From Stutzerimonas stutzeri (GTDB lineage Bacteria > Pseudomonadota > Gammaproteobacteria > Pseudomonadales > Pseudomonadaceae), in assembly GCF_024448895.1 (NCBI RefSeq), contig NZ_JAMOIC010000003.1, positions 62,001 to 126,000 of the forward strand: a stretch of 64,000 nt of DNA. The letters are read 5' to 3'. Made by a program: the position numbers and the translations under genes. The notes beneath the pieces are model-generated. The model saw nothing but the letters and a program-made list of their open reading frames with translations, did not search any database and had not been told where the DNA came from. Below are positions 18,457 through 27,316 of the stretch, piece after piece. Every line of letters begins with the position of its first letter. Within the stretch, counting starts at the first letter, position 1.

Positions 18457-19809
18457 CTAATCTTGCTTGAGCACCTTGGCCAATACGATCTTCGGGCCGC
18501 GCATTTTCTTGATGACGATCTGCAGATCGTCCACCAGCAATACTTCGTTCTCCTCCGGTACCCGCTTCAGGGTTTCGTAGATCAGCCCTGCCAGGGTGTC
18601 GGCATCGACGTGGTCGAGGTTGATGTTCAGCAGTCGTTCGACCTTGTACAACGGCGTGTCGCCGCGCACCAGCAGCTTCCCGGGTTGATAAGCGAGAATG
18701 CCGCGTTCGGCCTTGCGGTGTTCATCCTGAATGTCGCCCACCAACACCTCGAGCACATCCTCCATGGTCAGGAAGCCCACCACCTTGTGATCGCCTTCTT
18801 CCACCAGCACGAAATGCGCGCCACCCTGGCGAAACTGATCGAGTAGCGCATTCAGCGGTAGATGCCGGGACACCCGCTCCAGCGGGCGTAGCAGGGCGAT
18901 CAGATCGAAGTGCTGCGCCAACTGCTCGTCACCGGCGAGCGCCAGGAGCAGATCCTTGATGTGCAGCAGCCCGATGTACTCGCTCCGAGCGCTGTCGTAC
19001 ACAGGGTAGCGGCTGTACTTATGGCGGCGAATCAGCTCGAGAATGTCGCCGAGCGATGCGTCGTGCTCCAGCTGCAGGAGATCTTCGCGCGAGTTTGCCC
19101 AGTCGGCGACTTCCAGCTCGCTCATCTCTACCGCAGAGGCCAGTACCTTGATGTCCTGATTGGCTGGGTCCAGCGCGCGGTTGGAGTGCAGGATCAGCTT
19201 CAGCTCGTCGCGACTGTAGTGGTGTTCGTGATGGCTGCCGGGCTCACCTTGTCCAGCCACCCGCAAGATGGCATTGGCGCTGGCGTTGAGCAGGTAAATA
19301 GCCGGATACATGGCCCAGTAGAACAGGTACAGGGGCACCGCCGTCCACAGCGAAAGTAGCTCGGGCTTGCGAATTGCCCAGGACTTGGGGGCTAGCTCGC
19401 CGACCACGATGTGCAGATAGGAAATGATGAAAAAGGCCGTGAAAAACGCGATGCCGTGAACGACGGCTGGCGACTCCACTCCGATCGCCTTCAGCACTGG
19501 CTCCAGCAGGTGTGCGAAAGCCGGCTCGCCGACCCAGCCGAGCCCGAGGGAGGCCAGCGTGATGCCCAGCTGGCAGGCGGACAGATAGGCGTCCAGCTGC
19601 GAATGAACCTTGCGCAGGATATGCCCACGCCAGCCGTGCTGCTTGGCAATGGCCTCGACCTTGGTCGAGCGCAGCTTGACCATGGCAAATTCGGCCGCAA
19701 CGAAAAAGCCGTTGAGCAGGACCAGGAAGAGGGCAAATAGAATCAGACCGAAATCGGCAAAGTAGGAGGGTGCAACGTAACTGGCGGCTAAGCTGGGGGA
19801 AGGGTCCAT
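18457..19809 (-). CDS. CNNM/CorC-like protein (DUF21 plus CBS pair)
   Basis: A 450-residue protein with an N-terminal DUF21 membrane domain (about 20-200; four hydrophobic segments, with FFVAAEFAMVKLRSTKVE as family signature), a CBS-domain pair (about 220-345) and a C-terminal CorC_HlyC transporter-associated domain (about 365-450, from GILAYQPGKLLVRGDTPL). Relatives are tied to Mg2+/Co2+ or Na+ transport. The old label hemolysin is not supported by anything here. The start at 19809 (MDPSPSLAA) is preferred over 19839. It lies directly downstream of phoRB on the same strand. Confidence 0.9.
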   Translation of the reverse strand: MDPSPSLAASYVAPSYFADFGLILFALFLVLLNGFFVAAEFAMVKLRSTKVEAIAKQHGWRGHILRKVHSQLDAYLSACQLGITLASLGLGWVGEPAFAHLLEPVLKAIGVESPAVVHGIAFFTAFFIISYLHIVVGELAPKSWAIRKPELLSLWTAVPLYLFYWAMYPAIYLLNASANAILRVAGQGEPGSHHEHHYSRDELKLILHSNRALDPANQDIKVLASAVEMSELEVADWANSREDLLQLEHDASLGDILELIRRHKYSRYPVYDSARSEYIGLLHIKDLLLALAGDEQLAQHFDLIALLRPLERVSRHLPLNALLDQFRQGGAHFVLVEEGDHKVVGFLTMEDVLEVLVGDIQDEHRKAERGILAYQPGKLLVRGDTPLYKVERLLNINLDHVDADTLAGLIYETLKRVPEENEVLLVDDLQIVIKKMRGPKIVLAKVLKQD

Positions 19810-19899
19810 TAGGGTGTCGGGTAGTGGATGACGGCCCAAGGATGGGGCCGACCCGGGCTTATTTCAAGGCGCTTCGGGGCTGGCGCGCTGCGCGCTCCT

Positions 19900-21201
19900 T
19901 CACTTCACGCTGGCAATCGTCAGTGGAAAGTGACAGGTGAAGGTACTGCCTTTGCCGGGCGTGCTGTTCACGTCTAGGCGGCCCTGATGGCGTAACAGTA
20001 CGTGCTTGACGATGGCCAGCCCAAGTCCCGTACCGCCGGTGTTGCTCGCGCGGCTGGAATCAACCCGGTAGAAGCGCTCGGTCAGGCGCGGCAGGTGTTT
20101 GGACTCAATGCCGATGCCCGAATCCTGCACCGCCAGGTGCGCACCGTGCTCGTTGCACCACCAGCGCACATGCACTTCACCGGCGTCCGGTGTGTACTTC
20201 ACCGCATTGAATATCAGGTTGGAGAAGGCGCTGCGCAGCTCGCTCTCGCTGCCTTTGAGCATCAGGGTGGGATCGGCTTCGAGGGTGATCCTGTGGTTGC
20301 GTTCGGCCGATAGCGCCTGGGCGTCGCCCTTTATCGATTGCAGCAGCTTGGCGACATCCACCGGGTGCGTGTTGGTCGGCGGGCTGGTGGCCTCCAGCTT
20401 TGCCAGCAGCAACAGGTCGTTGAGCAGATGCTGCATGCGCCCGGCCTGCTGGTTCATCTGATTCAAGGCTCGCGGCCATCGCGCCGGCATTTCTTCGGTG
20501 TGTTCGAGCATCGTTTCCAAGTACCCGGCGATCACGGTCAGCGGCGTGCGCAGCTCGTGAGACACGTTGGCGACGAAGTCCTTGCGCATCTGTTCCAGCT
20601 GATGGAGACGCGTAATATCGCGCACCACCATCAGGTGCTCGCTGTTGCCGTAGCGGGTGATGGTTACTTGCAGCCAGAGTCGGTCGTTGACCGGTGAAGA
20701 CAGCTCCAGAGGTTCTTCGTGACGGCCCTTGTCGAAGTATTCCTTGAAGCTCGGGTGGCGCACCAGGTTCGTCACCGGATGGCCGGTGTCCTGCGGCTTC
20801 TTCAGCCCGAGCAGGCGCTCGGCAGCAGGGTTCCACCATTCCAGATTGCCGTCGCTGTCGAGCATGATCACTGCGTCTTTGAGCGCGGTCGTCGAGCCCT
20901 GGACGCGGTCGATCACCGACTGCAGTTGCCCGCGCAGGCGCAGGTCCCGGCGTTGGAGCTGATAGAGATTATCGAAGATCTCGCCCCACAGGCCGTGGCT
21001 GTCGGGCGGCGGCTGATCGGCCTGGTCGCTCTTGAGCCAGAGCAGCAGCCGGCGAATCTGATACAGCGTCCAGCCGAGGTAGCCGGTGAGGCCGACCACC
21101 AACGCCCAGGCGTACTCGCCCGTAATCATGCCGATCAGCAGGCATCCTGCCAATATCAGAAGCAGGCGACGCACCAGAGCGCCTTGCCAGTCTTGATTCA
21201 C
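19900..21201 (-). CDS. phoR: Phosphate regulon sensor kinase PhoR
   Basis: A 433-residue membrane histidine kinase. Two closely spaced hydrophobic segments (about 9-48) without a periplasmic domain are the PhoR layout. They are followed by a short HAMP-like region, a PAS domain (about 95-195), the dimerisation box FVANVSHELRTPL with the phospho-His, and the ATPase core with the N-box SNLIFNAVKYTP, the G1 box DSGIGIE and the G2 box GGTGLGLAIVKH. A GTG start with GGAG upstream is used. It follows phoB by 80 bp and responds to phosphate through the Pst/PhoU complex (family knowledge). Confidence 0.96.
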   Translation of the reverse strand: MNQDWQGALVRRLLLILAGCLLIGMITGEYAWALVVGLTGYLGWTLYQIRRLLLWLKSDQADQPPPDSHGLWGEIFDNLYQLQRRDLRLRGQLQSVIDRVQGSTTALKDAVIMLDSDGNLEWWNPAAERLLGLKKPQDTGHPVTNLVRHPSFKEYFDKGRHEEPLELSSPVNDRLWLQVTITRYGNSEHLMVVRDITRLHQLEQMRKDFVANVSHELRTPLTVIAGYLETMLEHTEEMPARWPRALNQMNQQAGRMQHLLNDLLLLAKLEATSPPTNTHPVDVAKLLQSIKGDAQALSAERNHRITLEADPTLMLKGSESELRSAFSNLIFNAVKYTPDAGEVHVRWWCNEHGAHLAVQDSGIGIESKHLPRLTERFYRVDSSRASNTGGTGLGLAIVKHVLLRHQGRLDVNSTPGKGSTFTCHFPLTIASVK

Positions 21202-21281
21202 CGCTAACGCTCCTTGAGGCAGCTTGATGCCGGCCGGAAATCATCTATAACGCCCACTGACGCACAGCGGTTGCGGTTTGT

Positions 21282-21971
21282 TCAGCTCTTGGTGGAAAAG
21301 CGGTAGCCGGTACCGCGCACGGTCTGCACCAGATTTTCGTAGGTTTCGCCCAGGGCCTTGCGCAGGCGCCGGATGTGCACGTCCACGGTGCGCTCTTCGA
21401 CGTACACATTGCCGCCCCAGACCTGATCCAGCAATTGTCCGCGAGTGTAAGCGCGTTCTTGGTGCGTCATGAAGAATTGCAGCAGCCGGTATTCTGTCGG
21501 GCCCATGTCAGCCGGCGTGCCGTCGATGGTCACGCGGTGGCTGATTGGGTCGAGGAGCAGGCCACCAATTTCGATGGGTGTCTCGTTATCGCTGGGCGCG
21601 GCGCGACGCAGCACGGCCTTTAGGCGCGCAACCAGCTCGCGGGGTGAGAACGGCTTCGTGATGTAATCATCCGCACCCACTTCCAGACCCTGGATCTTGT
21701 TGTCCTCGGCATCCTTGGCGGTGAGCATGATGATTGGGGTATTCGCGGTCATCTCGTCGCGCTTGAGTCGGCGCGCCAGTTCGATTCCCGAAGTTCCGGG
21801 CAGCATCCAGTCGAGCAGGATCAGATCCGGTTGGCGATCGATAATCAGCGCGTGAGCTTGCTGCGTATTTTCCGCTTCCAGGCATTCGTAGCCGGCCATT
21901 TCCAACGCCACGACGATCATCTCGCGAATTGGCGCTTCGTCATCGACGATCAGTATGCATTTGCCGTTCAT
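21282..21971 (-). CDS. phoB: Phosphate regulon response regulator PhoB
   Basis: A 229-residue OmpR/PhoB-class regulator. The receiver domain has [11 protein letters not shown], the phospho-acceptor in [19 protein letters not shown] and the Lys in [14 protein letters not shown]. The C-terminal winged helix starts near 130 and ends with [24 protein letters not shown]. The protein is very close to P. aeruginosa PhoB as I remember it. A Pho box 49 bp upstream implies autoregulation. phoR follows on the same strand. Confidence 0.97.
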   Translation of the reverse strand: MNGKCILIVDDEAPIREMIVVALEMAGYECLEAENTQQAHALIIDRQPDLILLDWMLPGTSGIELARRLKRDEMTANTPIIMLTAKDAEDNKIQGLEVGADDYITKPFSPRELVARLKAVLRRAAPSDNETPIEIGGLLLDPISHRVTIDGTPADMGPTEYRLLQFFMTHQERAYTRGQLLDQVWGGNVYVEERTVDVHIRRLRKALGETYENLVQTVRGTGYRFSTKS

Positions 21972-22019
21972 GTCCGCTCTCGGTCCGGTTCTTGTCGCTC
22001 GGCATTAGATAACGGAAAT

Positions 22020-22037
22020 ATTGCAGGGATGTGACAG
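22020..22037 (-). promoter_or_regulatory. Pho box upstream of phoB
   Basis: On the minus strand the sequence reads CTGTCAC-ATCC-CTGCAAT. This fits the Pho-box layout of two seven-base direct repeats (consensus CTGTCAT) four bases apart, with six of seven and five of seven matches. It lies 49 bp before the phoB ATG. PhoB binding here would give the usual positive autoregulation. Confidence 0.6.
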
Positions 22038-22079
22038 CAATAGGTTGTGCCTGTTTCGCGCTTAGGTCGGGTAAAGGCT

Positions 22080-22976
22080 CTAGCTTGCCTTCGTTGCGTA
22101 GTCCAGAACGATCCCGGCGAGGATGGCCAGCCCTGCCCAGTGATTGTGCAGGAAGGCTTTGAAGCAGGCCTGTGGCTTGCGCGAGCGGGTCTTGATGAAT
22201 TCCCAGGCGAAGCACAGGGCGGCGATGGTTAGGCCCAGGTGGAACCACTGGCCCAGTTCGAAGCGCACGCCAGCGAGGATCAGGCAGAACAGGGCGAGGC
22301 CCTGAAGCGTCGCAATGATGATGCGGTCGGCTTCGCCGAACAGGATGGCGGTGGACTTGATGCCGATTTTCAGGTCGTCCTCGCGGTCCGCCATGGCGTA
22401 ATAGGTGTCGTAGCCAACGGTCCAGACCACGTTGGCGATGAATAGTAGCCAGGCTTCGGGCGGCAGCTCGCCGCGCTCTGCAGTGAAGGCCATCAGCATG
22501 CCCCAGGAAAACGCCGCGCCCAGCACGACCTGTGGGTAGTAGGTGTAGCGCTTCATGAAGGGGTAAAGCGACGCCACGCCCAGCGCGCCGAATGACAGCC
22601 AGATGGTGGCAGCGTTGGTGAACAACACCAGAATGAAGCTCAGGGCGACGAGGATGGCGAACAGGATCCAGGCTTCCCTGGACGTGATCTTGCCGGTGGC
22701 GAGCGGTCGGCCCTTGGTGCGGCTGACATGGCCATCGAGATTGCGGTCGGCGAAGTCGTTGATCACACAACCGGCCGCACGCATGAGGATGACTCCGAGC
22801 ACGAAGATCACGATGTTCTTTACGCTGGGTGAGCCTTCTCCGGCAATCCACAGTGCCCATAGCGTCGGCCACAGCAGCAGATAGGTGCCGATCGGACGGT
22901 CCAGGCGCATCAGCTGAATGAAGTCCCAGGCGCGCGGGTGCAGGCGATTGCTCGATTGCAGAAGCTTCTGATACAT
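22080..22976 (-). CDS. ubiA: 4-hydroxybenzoate octaprenyltransferase UbiA
   Basis: A 298-residue membrane prenyltransferase that attaches the polyprenyl tail to 4-hydroxybenzoate in ubiquinone synthesis. The first Asp-rich motif is [20 protein letters not shown] and the second, reading [14 protein letters not shown], binds Mg2+-diphosphate. About eight to nine membrane helices are seen. ubiC lies immediately upstream on the same strand, so the pathway's first two steps are encoded together, ending upstream of phoB. Confidence 0.96.
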   Translation of the reverse strand: MYQKLLQSSNRLHPRAWDFIQLMRLDRPIGTYLLLWPTLWALWIAGEGSPSVKNIVIFVLGVILMRAAGCVINDFADRNLDGHVSRTKGRPLATGKITSREAWILFAILVALSFILVLFTNAATIWLSFGALGVASLYPFMKRYTYYPQVVLGAAFSWGMLMAFTAERGELPPEAWLLFIANVVWTVGYDTYYAMADREDDLKIGIKSTAILFGEADRIIIATLQGLALFCLILAGVRFELGQWFHLGLTIAALCFAWEFIKTRSRKPQACFKAFLHNHWAGLAILAGIVLDYATKAS

Positions 22977-23025
22977 CGGCGGGTCTCCGATCAGTAAAGG
23001 TCAGGTTAGGCAGTCTGTGCCGCGA

Positions 23026-23565
23026 TCAGGTCGTTATCCGTGCGGCCTGCCACAGCTCCGGCAGAAACACCTCGGCAACCAGCACGCGCAGGTCGCCCTG
23101 GCTGAAACAGGAGCGTCTCGCCCACAGCCGGGGCTCGCGCACCGCCTCGGGAAGCCACTCGGAAGGATAGCGCCGCGCTTCCAGCGGACCGCGCTTGAAT
23201 GCCGGGTCGCTAAACAGCAACTCCCCCAACGAGCGGCTGCCCAGGTGTGGCAGGTCCAGCCCGGACCGTTCCAGGGCGTGACGCGCCGCAACGCTGCGGG
23301 CGAATACCCAGCGCTGCTCGTGCCCTCGCAGGTAGACCTCGCGCACCCAGCCCTCGCTGCCGTCTGCCACGCCCAGCGCGGCGCATTCATCGTCTCGCAG
23401 TACCTGCCAGCCTTCAGCCAGCGGTACGACGCTGAACGCGCCTTCGGCCAGCCGAGTCAGGCGTCGGGTAAGCGAACCCCGGTCGACATAGAGCCAGTCA
23501 TGCAGGTCAGCGGAGAGCGGCACAGCGAGGCGGTCAGCAGGTAACCATTCTTGGAAATCGGACAC
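23026..23565 (-). CDS. ubiC: Chorismate pyruvate-lyase UbiC
   Basis: A 179-residue soluble enzyme that splits chorismate to 4-hydroxybenzoate and pyruvate, the first committed ubiquinone step. WVREVYLRG, the LGSRSLGELLF block and the late ARRSCF-x-VAEVFLPEL region are UbiC-like. Start is GTG (read as Met), opening MSDFQEWLPA; the ribosome-binding site is weak. It is 49 bp upstream of ubiA. In P. aeruginosa the same pair lies between glcC and phoB. Confidence 0.93.
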   Translation of the reverse strand: MSDFQEWLPADRLAVPLSADLHDWLYVDRGSLTRRLTRLAEGAFSVVPLAEGWQVLRDDECAALGVADGSEGWVREVYLRGHEQRWVFARSVAARHALERSGLDLPHLGSRSLGELLFSDPAFKRGPLEARRYPSEWLPEAVREPRLWARRSCFSQGDLRVLVAEVFLPELWQAARITT

Positions 23566-23746
23566 GTGCGGTAACGGGGACTAAAAAGAAGCGGCGAGTC
23601 TAGCAAGAAAGCCGGTGTGAACGGGCTGGCGGACAAAGGCACCGGCTCCCAGGCGCGGCGGTGCGCTCGAATACCTACGGTCGTTCAGCTGTGCACTTTC
23701 CAGTGCCGGCAGGGGTCTGCGCTGCAGCGCACCAGTTCCCATAGCG

Positions 23747-24517
23747 TCAGGCCCAGCCTTCCAGGCGCATGGTCGCGCGTACCAAGCGCTGCTCTTCCTG
23801 TTCGATTTCCTTGAGGTTGTCGCGGATGCTATGGATGTGATCGCGGGCGGCGCGCTGCGCCTGGTCTGGCAGGCGCTCGGTGATGGCGTGGAACAGCCGG
23901 GAGTGCTGCCGGTCGATCTGCCGCTTCTGCATCGGTCGGTGGTAGAGGTTGTTGACTGAGGCGAAGACCGTGGAAAGCATCAGGTCGGTCAGTGATTGCA
24001 GCGTGTGCACCAGCACCGGGTTGTGCGACGCCTCGCTGACGGCCAGGTGAAAGGCGTGATCCAGTCGCGCGTGCTCGCGAGGGTCGGCGCCCGCTTCGGT
24101 GTGGGCGGCGAGCATTTCTTCATAGCGGCGGCGGAGCAGGATGAAATCAGCATCGGTCCCGCGTAGCGCGGCCAGTCGCGCCGACTCACCTTCCAGCAGG
24201 GCGCGTACTTCCAGCAGATCGTAAAGCGTGCGCGGCTGTGAGTTGAACAGGTGCATCAGCGGGCTGGCATCCTGTTCGCCAGACAGCCGGGCCACGTGCG
24301 ACCCGCGACCCTGCGCGGTTTCGATGATGCCGCGGCCACGCAGCACACGCAGCCCTTCACGCAACGCCGAGCGCGAGATACCGAGCTTCTCGCACAGGCG
24401 TCGCTCCGATGGCAGTGTCTGTCCGACCTTGAGCACGCCATCGACGATCAAGCGTTCGATCCGCTCGGCGACGACGTCTGCCAGGCGGCGATTGTCGTGG
24501 GTGTTTTCGATGAGCAT
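23747..24517 (-). CDS. glcC: Glycolate operon regulator GlcC (FadR-family GntR)
   Basis: A 256-residue GntR regulator of the FadR subfamily. The N-terminal winged helix (about 10-75) carries LPSERRLCEKLGISRSALRE and LRGRGIIETAQGRGS; the all-alpha FCD ligand domain (about 100-235) has the metal-site residues D-x3-H (LDHAFHLAVSEASHN) and late histidines (RQHSRLFHAI, AARDHIHSI). The ATG at 24517 follows GAGAAG. It is divergent from glcDEFGB. Two TGGTAGGACCA operators lie in the divergent promoter region, the nearer one 15 bp before its own start. The ligand is probably glycolate (by context). Confidence 0.93.
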   Translation of the reverse strand: MLIENTHDNRRLADVVAERIERLIVDGVLKVGQTLPSERRLCEKLGISRSALREGLRVLRGRGIIETAQGRGSHVARLSGEQDASPLMHLFNSQPRTLYDLLEVRALLEGESARLAALRGTDADFILLRRRYEEMLAAHTEAGADPREHARLDHAFHLAVSEASHNPVLVHTLQSLTDLMLSTVFASVNNLYHRPMQKRQIDRQHSRLFHAITERLPDQAQRAARDHIHSIRDNLKEIEQEEQRLVRATMRLEGWA

Positions 24518-24532
24518 AAGCCGCTTCTCAAC

Positions 24533-24543
24533 TGGTAGGACCA
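24533..24543. promoter_or_regulatory. GlcC-type operator, site 1
   Basis: TGGTAGGACCA is an inverted repeat (TGGT-N3-ACCA) of the kind bound by FadR-subfamily regulators such as PdhR and LldR. It sits 15 bp upstream of the glcC ATG, where binding would limit glcC expression. An identical 11-mer lies 106 bp away at 24639-24649. Confidence 0.65.
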
Positions 24544-24637
24544 ATTTTGTGTAGTTTAGCCCAGCCGGCATTTACAGGGTCAAGATGCCGATATATGGGT
24601 CTTCTGTCCGCATCGCTTGAAAGCCTGGCGAAAGAAA

Positions 24638-24650
24638 CTGGTAGGACCAG
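24638..24650. promoter_or_regulatory. GlcC-type operator, site 2
   Basis: CTGGTAGGACCAG, a 13-base palindrome around a central G, repeats the core of site 1 exactly. It lies about 100 bp upstream of the glcD start and on the glcD side of the divergent region. The two sites are 106 bp apart, close to ten helical turns. Confidence 0.65.
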
Positions 24651-24750
24651 TGGTTTTCCGGGTGGACGGGATATGGCTGAGGGGCTAATGATGCGTCAAA
24701 CCACCGCAGCTGGCCGTGCTGACGGTGAATAAAGAAGAGCACCGACTGCC

Positions 24751-26250
24751 ATGAATATCCTTTACGACGAACGCGTCGATGGTGAGCTGCCCAAGGTCGA
24801 CAAGGCGGCATTGCTTGCTGATCTCAAGGCGCAGCTGCCCGACATGGACGTTCTCCATCGTGGCGAAGACCTCAAGCCTTATGAGTGCGACGGCCTGTCC
24901 GCCTACCGCACCACGCCGATGCTGGTGGTGCTGCCCGAGCGCATCGAACAGGTCGAAACCCTGCTGAAGATTGCTCACAAGCGTGGTGTACCGGTTGTGG
25001 CGCGAGGTGCCGGCACGGGTTTGTCAGGCGGTGCGCTGCCGCTGGAGCAGGGCATCCTGCTGGTCATGGCGCGTTTCAACAAGATCCTTGAAGTCGACCC
25101 GGCCGGTCGCTTCGCCCGTGTTCAGCCGGGTGTGCGCAACCTGGCAATTTCTCAGGCTGCTGCGCCTTATGACCTCTATTACGCGCCAGATCCGTCATCG
25201 CAGATTGCATGTTCCATTGGCGGCAACGTTGCCGAGAATGCCGGTGGCGTGCATTGCCTGAAGTACGGGCTGACCGTGCACAATTTGCTCAAGGTCGAAA
25301 TTCTCACTGTCGAGGGCGAGCGCATGGTGCTCGGCTCTGATGCGCTGGATTCGCCGGGCTTCGACCTGCTGGCGCTGTTCACTGGCTCCGAAGGCATGCT
25401 TGGCATCGTTACTGAAGTGACGGTCAAGCTGTTGCCCAAGCCGCAGGTGGCGAAGGTGCTGCTGGCGGCATTCGATTCTGTGGAAAAAGCCGGTCGTGCG
25501 GTAGGCGACATCATCGCCGCGGGCATCATTCCCGGTGGGCTGGAGATGATGGACAACCTGTCGATCCGTGCCGCCGAAGACTTCATCCACGCCGGTTACC
25601 CGGTGGACGCCGAGGCGATCCTGCTCTGCGAACTGGATGGCGTTGAGGCCGATGTCCACGATGACTGCGCCCGCGTGGGCGAGGTGCTCAAACTGGCCGG
25701 CGCCACCGAGGTGCGGCTGGCCAAGGACGAAGCCGAGCGGGTCAAATTCTGGGCTGGGCGCAAGAATGCCTTCCCGGCGGTCGGCCGGATCTCGCCGGAC
25801 TACTACTGCATGGACGGCACCATCCCGCGGCGCGAGCTGCCGGGCGTGCTCAGAGGCATTTCCGACCTGTCCGATGAATACGGCCTGCGCGTGGCCAACG
25901 TGTTCCATGCCGGCGACGGCAACATGCACCCGCTGATCCTTTTCGATGCCAACACTGAGGGCGAGTTGGAGCGCGCCGAGGCGCTGGGCGGCAAGATCCT
26001 CGAACTCTGCGTAAAGGTCGGTGGCTCGATCACCGGCGAGCACGGTGTCGGTCGCGAGAAGATCAATCAGATGTGCGCCCAGTTCAACGCGGACGAGCTG
26101 ACCCTCTTCCATGCGGTGAAGGCCGCGTTCGACCCCAGCGGGTTGCTCAACCCAGGCAAGAACATCCCGACGCTGCATCGCTGCGCCGAATTCGGCGCCA
26201 TGCACGTGCATGGCGGGCAGTTGCCCTTCCCTGAACTGGAGCGTTTCTGA
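24751..26250 (+). CDS. glcD: Glycolate oxidase subunit GlcD (FAD)
   Basis: The 499-residue catalytic flavoprotein subunit of glycolate dehydrogenase, which oxidises glycolate to glyoxylate and feeds electrons to the quinone pool. The PCMH-type FAD-binding domain has VVARGAGTGLSGGALP and SSQIACSIGGNVAENAGG; the C-terminal FAD-linked oxidase domain ends with HAGDGNMHPL and ITGEHGVGREK. It is the first gene of the operon, and its stop overlaps the glcE start by one base (TGATG). Confidence 0.96.
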   Translation: MNILYDERVDGELPKVDKAALLADLKAQLPDMDVLHRGEDLKPYECDGLSAYRTTPMLVVLPERIEQVETLLKIAHKRGVPVVARGAGTGLSGGALPLEQGILLVMARFNKILEVDPAGRFARVQPGVRNLAISQAAAPYDLYYAPDPSSQIACSIGGNVAENAGGVHCLKYGLTVHNLLKVEILTVEGERMVLGSDALDSPGFDLLALFTGSEGMLGIVTEVTVKLLPKPQVAKVLLAAFDSVEKAGRAVGDIIAAGIIPGGLEMMDNLSIRAAEDFIHAGYPVDAEAILLCELDGVEADVHDDCARVGEVLKLAGATEVRLAKDEAERVKFWAGRKNAFPAVGRISPDYYCMDGTIPRRELPGVLRGISDLSDEYGLRVANVFHAGDGNMHPLILFDANTEGELERAEALGGKILELCVKVGGSITGEHGVGREKINQMCAQFNADELTLFHAVKAAFDPSGLLNPGKNIPTLHRCAEFGAMHVHGGQLPFPELERF

Positions 26251-27308
26251 TGACGGTTTCCTTTGACGCCAGCGAGCAGATGCTCGATCAGGTCAACCAG
26301 GCGCTGGCCAGCAACGCGCCGCTGCGAATCCAGGGTGGCAACAGCAAGGCTTTTCTGGGGCGTGCCGTTCAGGGCACTCTGCTGGATACCCGGGCGCATC
26401 GTGGCATCGTGACCTACGACCCTACCGAGCTGGTCGTCACTGCCCGCGCCGGCACGCCCTTGGCGGAGCTTGAAGCAGCGCTCGACGAAGCCAACCAGAT
26501 GCTGCCGTGCGAGCCGCCGCATCTTGGAGAAGGCGCTACCGTTGGCGGCATGATTGCCGCCGGACTGTCCGGTCCACGCCGGCCCTGGTCCGGATCGGTC
26601 CGCGACTTCGTGCTGGGCACACGCGTGATCACAGGGCAGGGCAAACACCTGCGCTTTGGCGGCGAAGTGATGAAGAACGTAGCGGGCTACGACCTGTCGC
26701 GCTTGATGGCTGGCAGCTTTGGTTGCCTTGGGGTGCTGACCGAGGTCTCGCTGAAGGTGCTGCCCAAACCTCGCCTGTGCCGCAGTCTACGGGTGGAAAT
26801 GCCGGTTGATCGCGCGCTGCTGAAGCTTGCCGAATGGGGCCAGCAACCTGTGCCGATTACGGCAGCAAGCCACGACGGCCAGGCTTTGCACCTGCGCCTG
26901 GAGGGTGGTGAGGGCTCCGTGAATGCCGCGTGTGACCGGATTGGCGGGCAGTCACTGGAGGCCGGCTACTGGCAGGATTTGCGTGAGCAGCGACTGGGCT
27001 TCTTCAGCGACGCGCGCCCACTGTGGCGTCTTTCGCTGCCTACGGACACCCCTGTTCTCGCACTCCCCGGCGAACAGCTGATCGACTGGGCGGGCGCCCA
27101 ACGCTGGCTGAAGTCCGATGCGGATGCGCAGACCATTCGCAGCATCGTCAACGAAGTCGGCGGCCATGCCATCTGCTTTACCGCTGGCGCGACCACCAGC
27201 CCGTTTCAGCCATTGGGCGAGCCGCTGCTGCGTTATCACCGACAGCTCAAGACGGCACTCGACCCGCAGGGGATATTCAACCCCGGCCGCATGTATTCCG
27301 AGGTCTAG
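26250..27308 (+). CDS. glcE: Glycolate oxidase subunit GlcE
   Basis: A 352-residue second FAD-binding subunit of glycolate oxidase. It holds the PCMH FAD-binding core, RIQGGNSKAFLGRAV and GATVGGMIAAGLSGPRRP, and GGEVMKNVAGYDLSRLMAGS, but lacks most of the C-terminal oxidase domain found in GlcD. All three of GlcD, GlcE and GlcF are needed for activity in E. coli (family knowledge). It overlaps glcD by one base and glcF starts eight bases later. Confidence 0.95.
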   Translation: MTVSFDASEQMLDQVNQALASNAPLRIQGGNSKAFLGRAVQGTLLDTRAHRGIVTYDPTELVVTARAGTPLAELEAALDEANQMLPCEPPHLGEGATVGGMIAAGLSGPRRPWSGSVRDFVLGTRVITGQGKHLRFGGEVMKNVAGYDLSRLMAGSFGCLGVLTEVSLKVLPKPRLCRSLRVEMPVDRALLKLAEWGQQPVPITAASHDGQALHLRLEGGEGSVNAACDRIGGQSLEAGYWQDLREQRLGFFSDARPLWRLSLPTDTPVLALPGEQLIDWAGAQRWLKSDADAQTIRSIVNEVGGHAICFTAGATTSPFQPLGEPLLRYHRQLKTALDPQGIFNPGRMYSEV

Positions 27309-27316
27309 ACCTAACT

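Noticed and set aside
18457-19809. Hemolysin
   Set aside because: DUF21/CBS/CorC layout is that of an ion transporter-like protein; the hemolysin label is historical.
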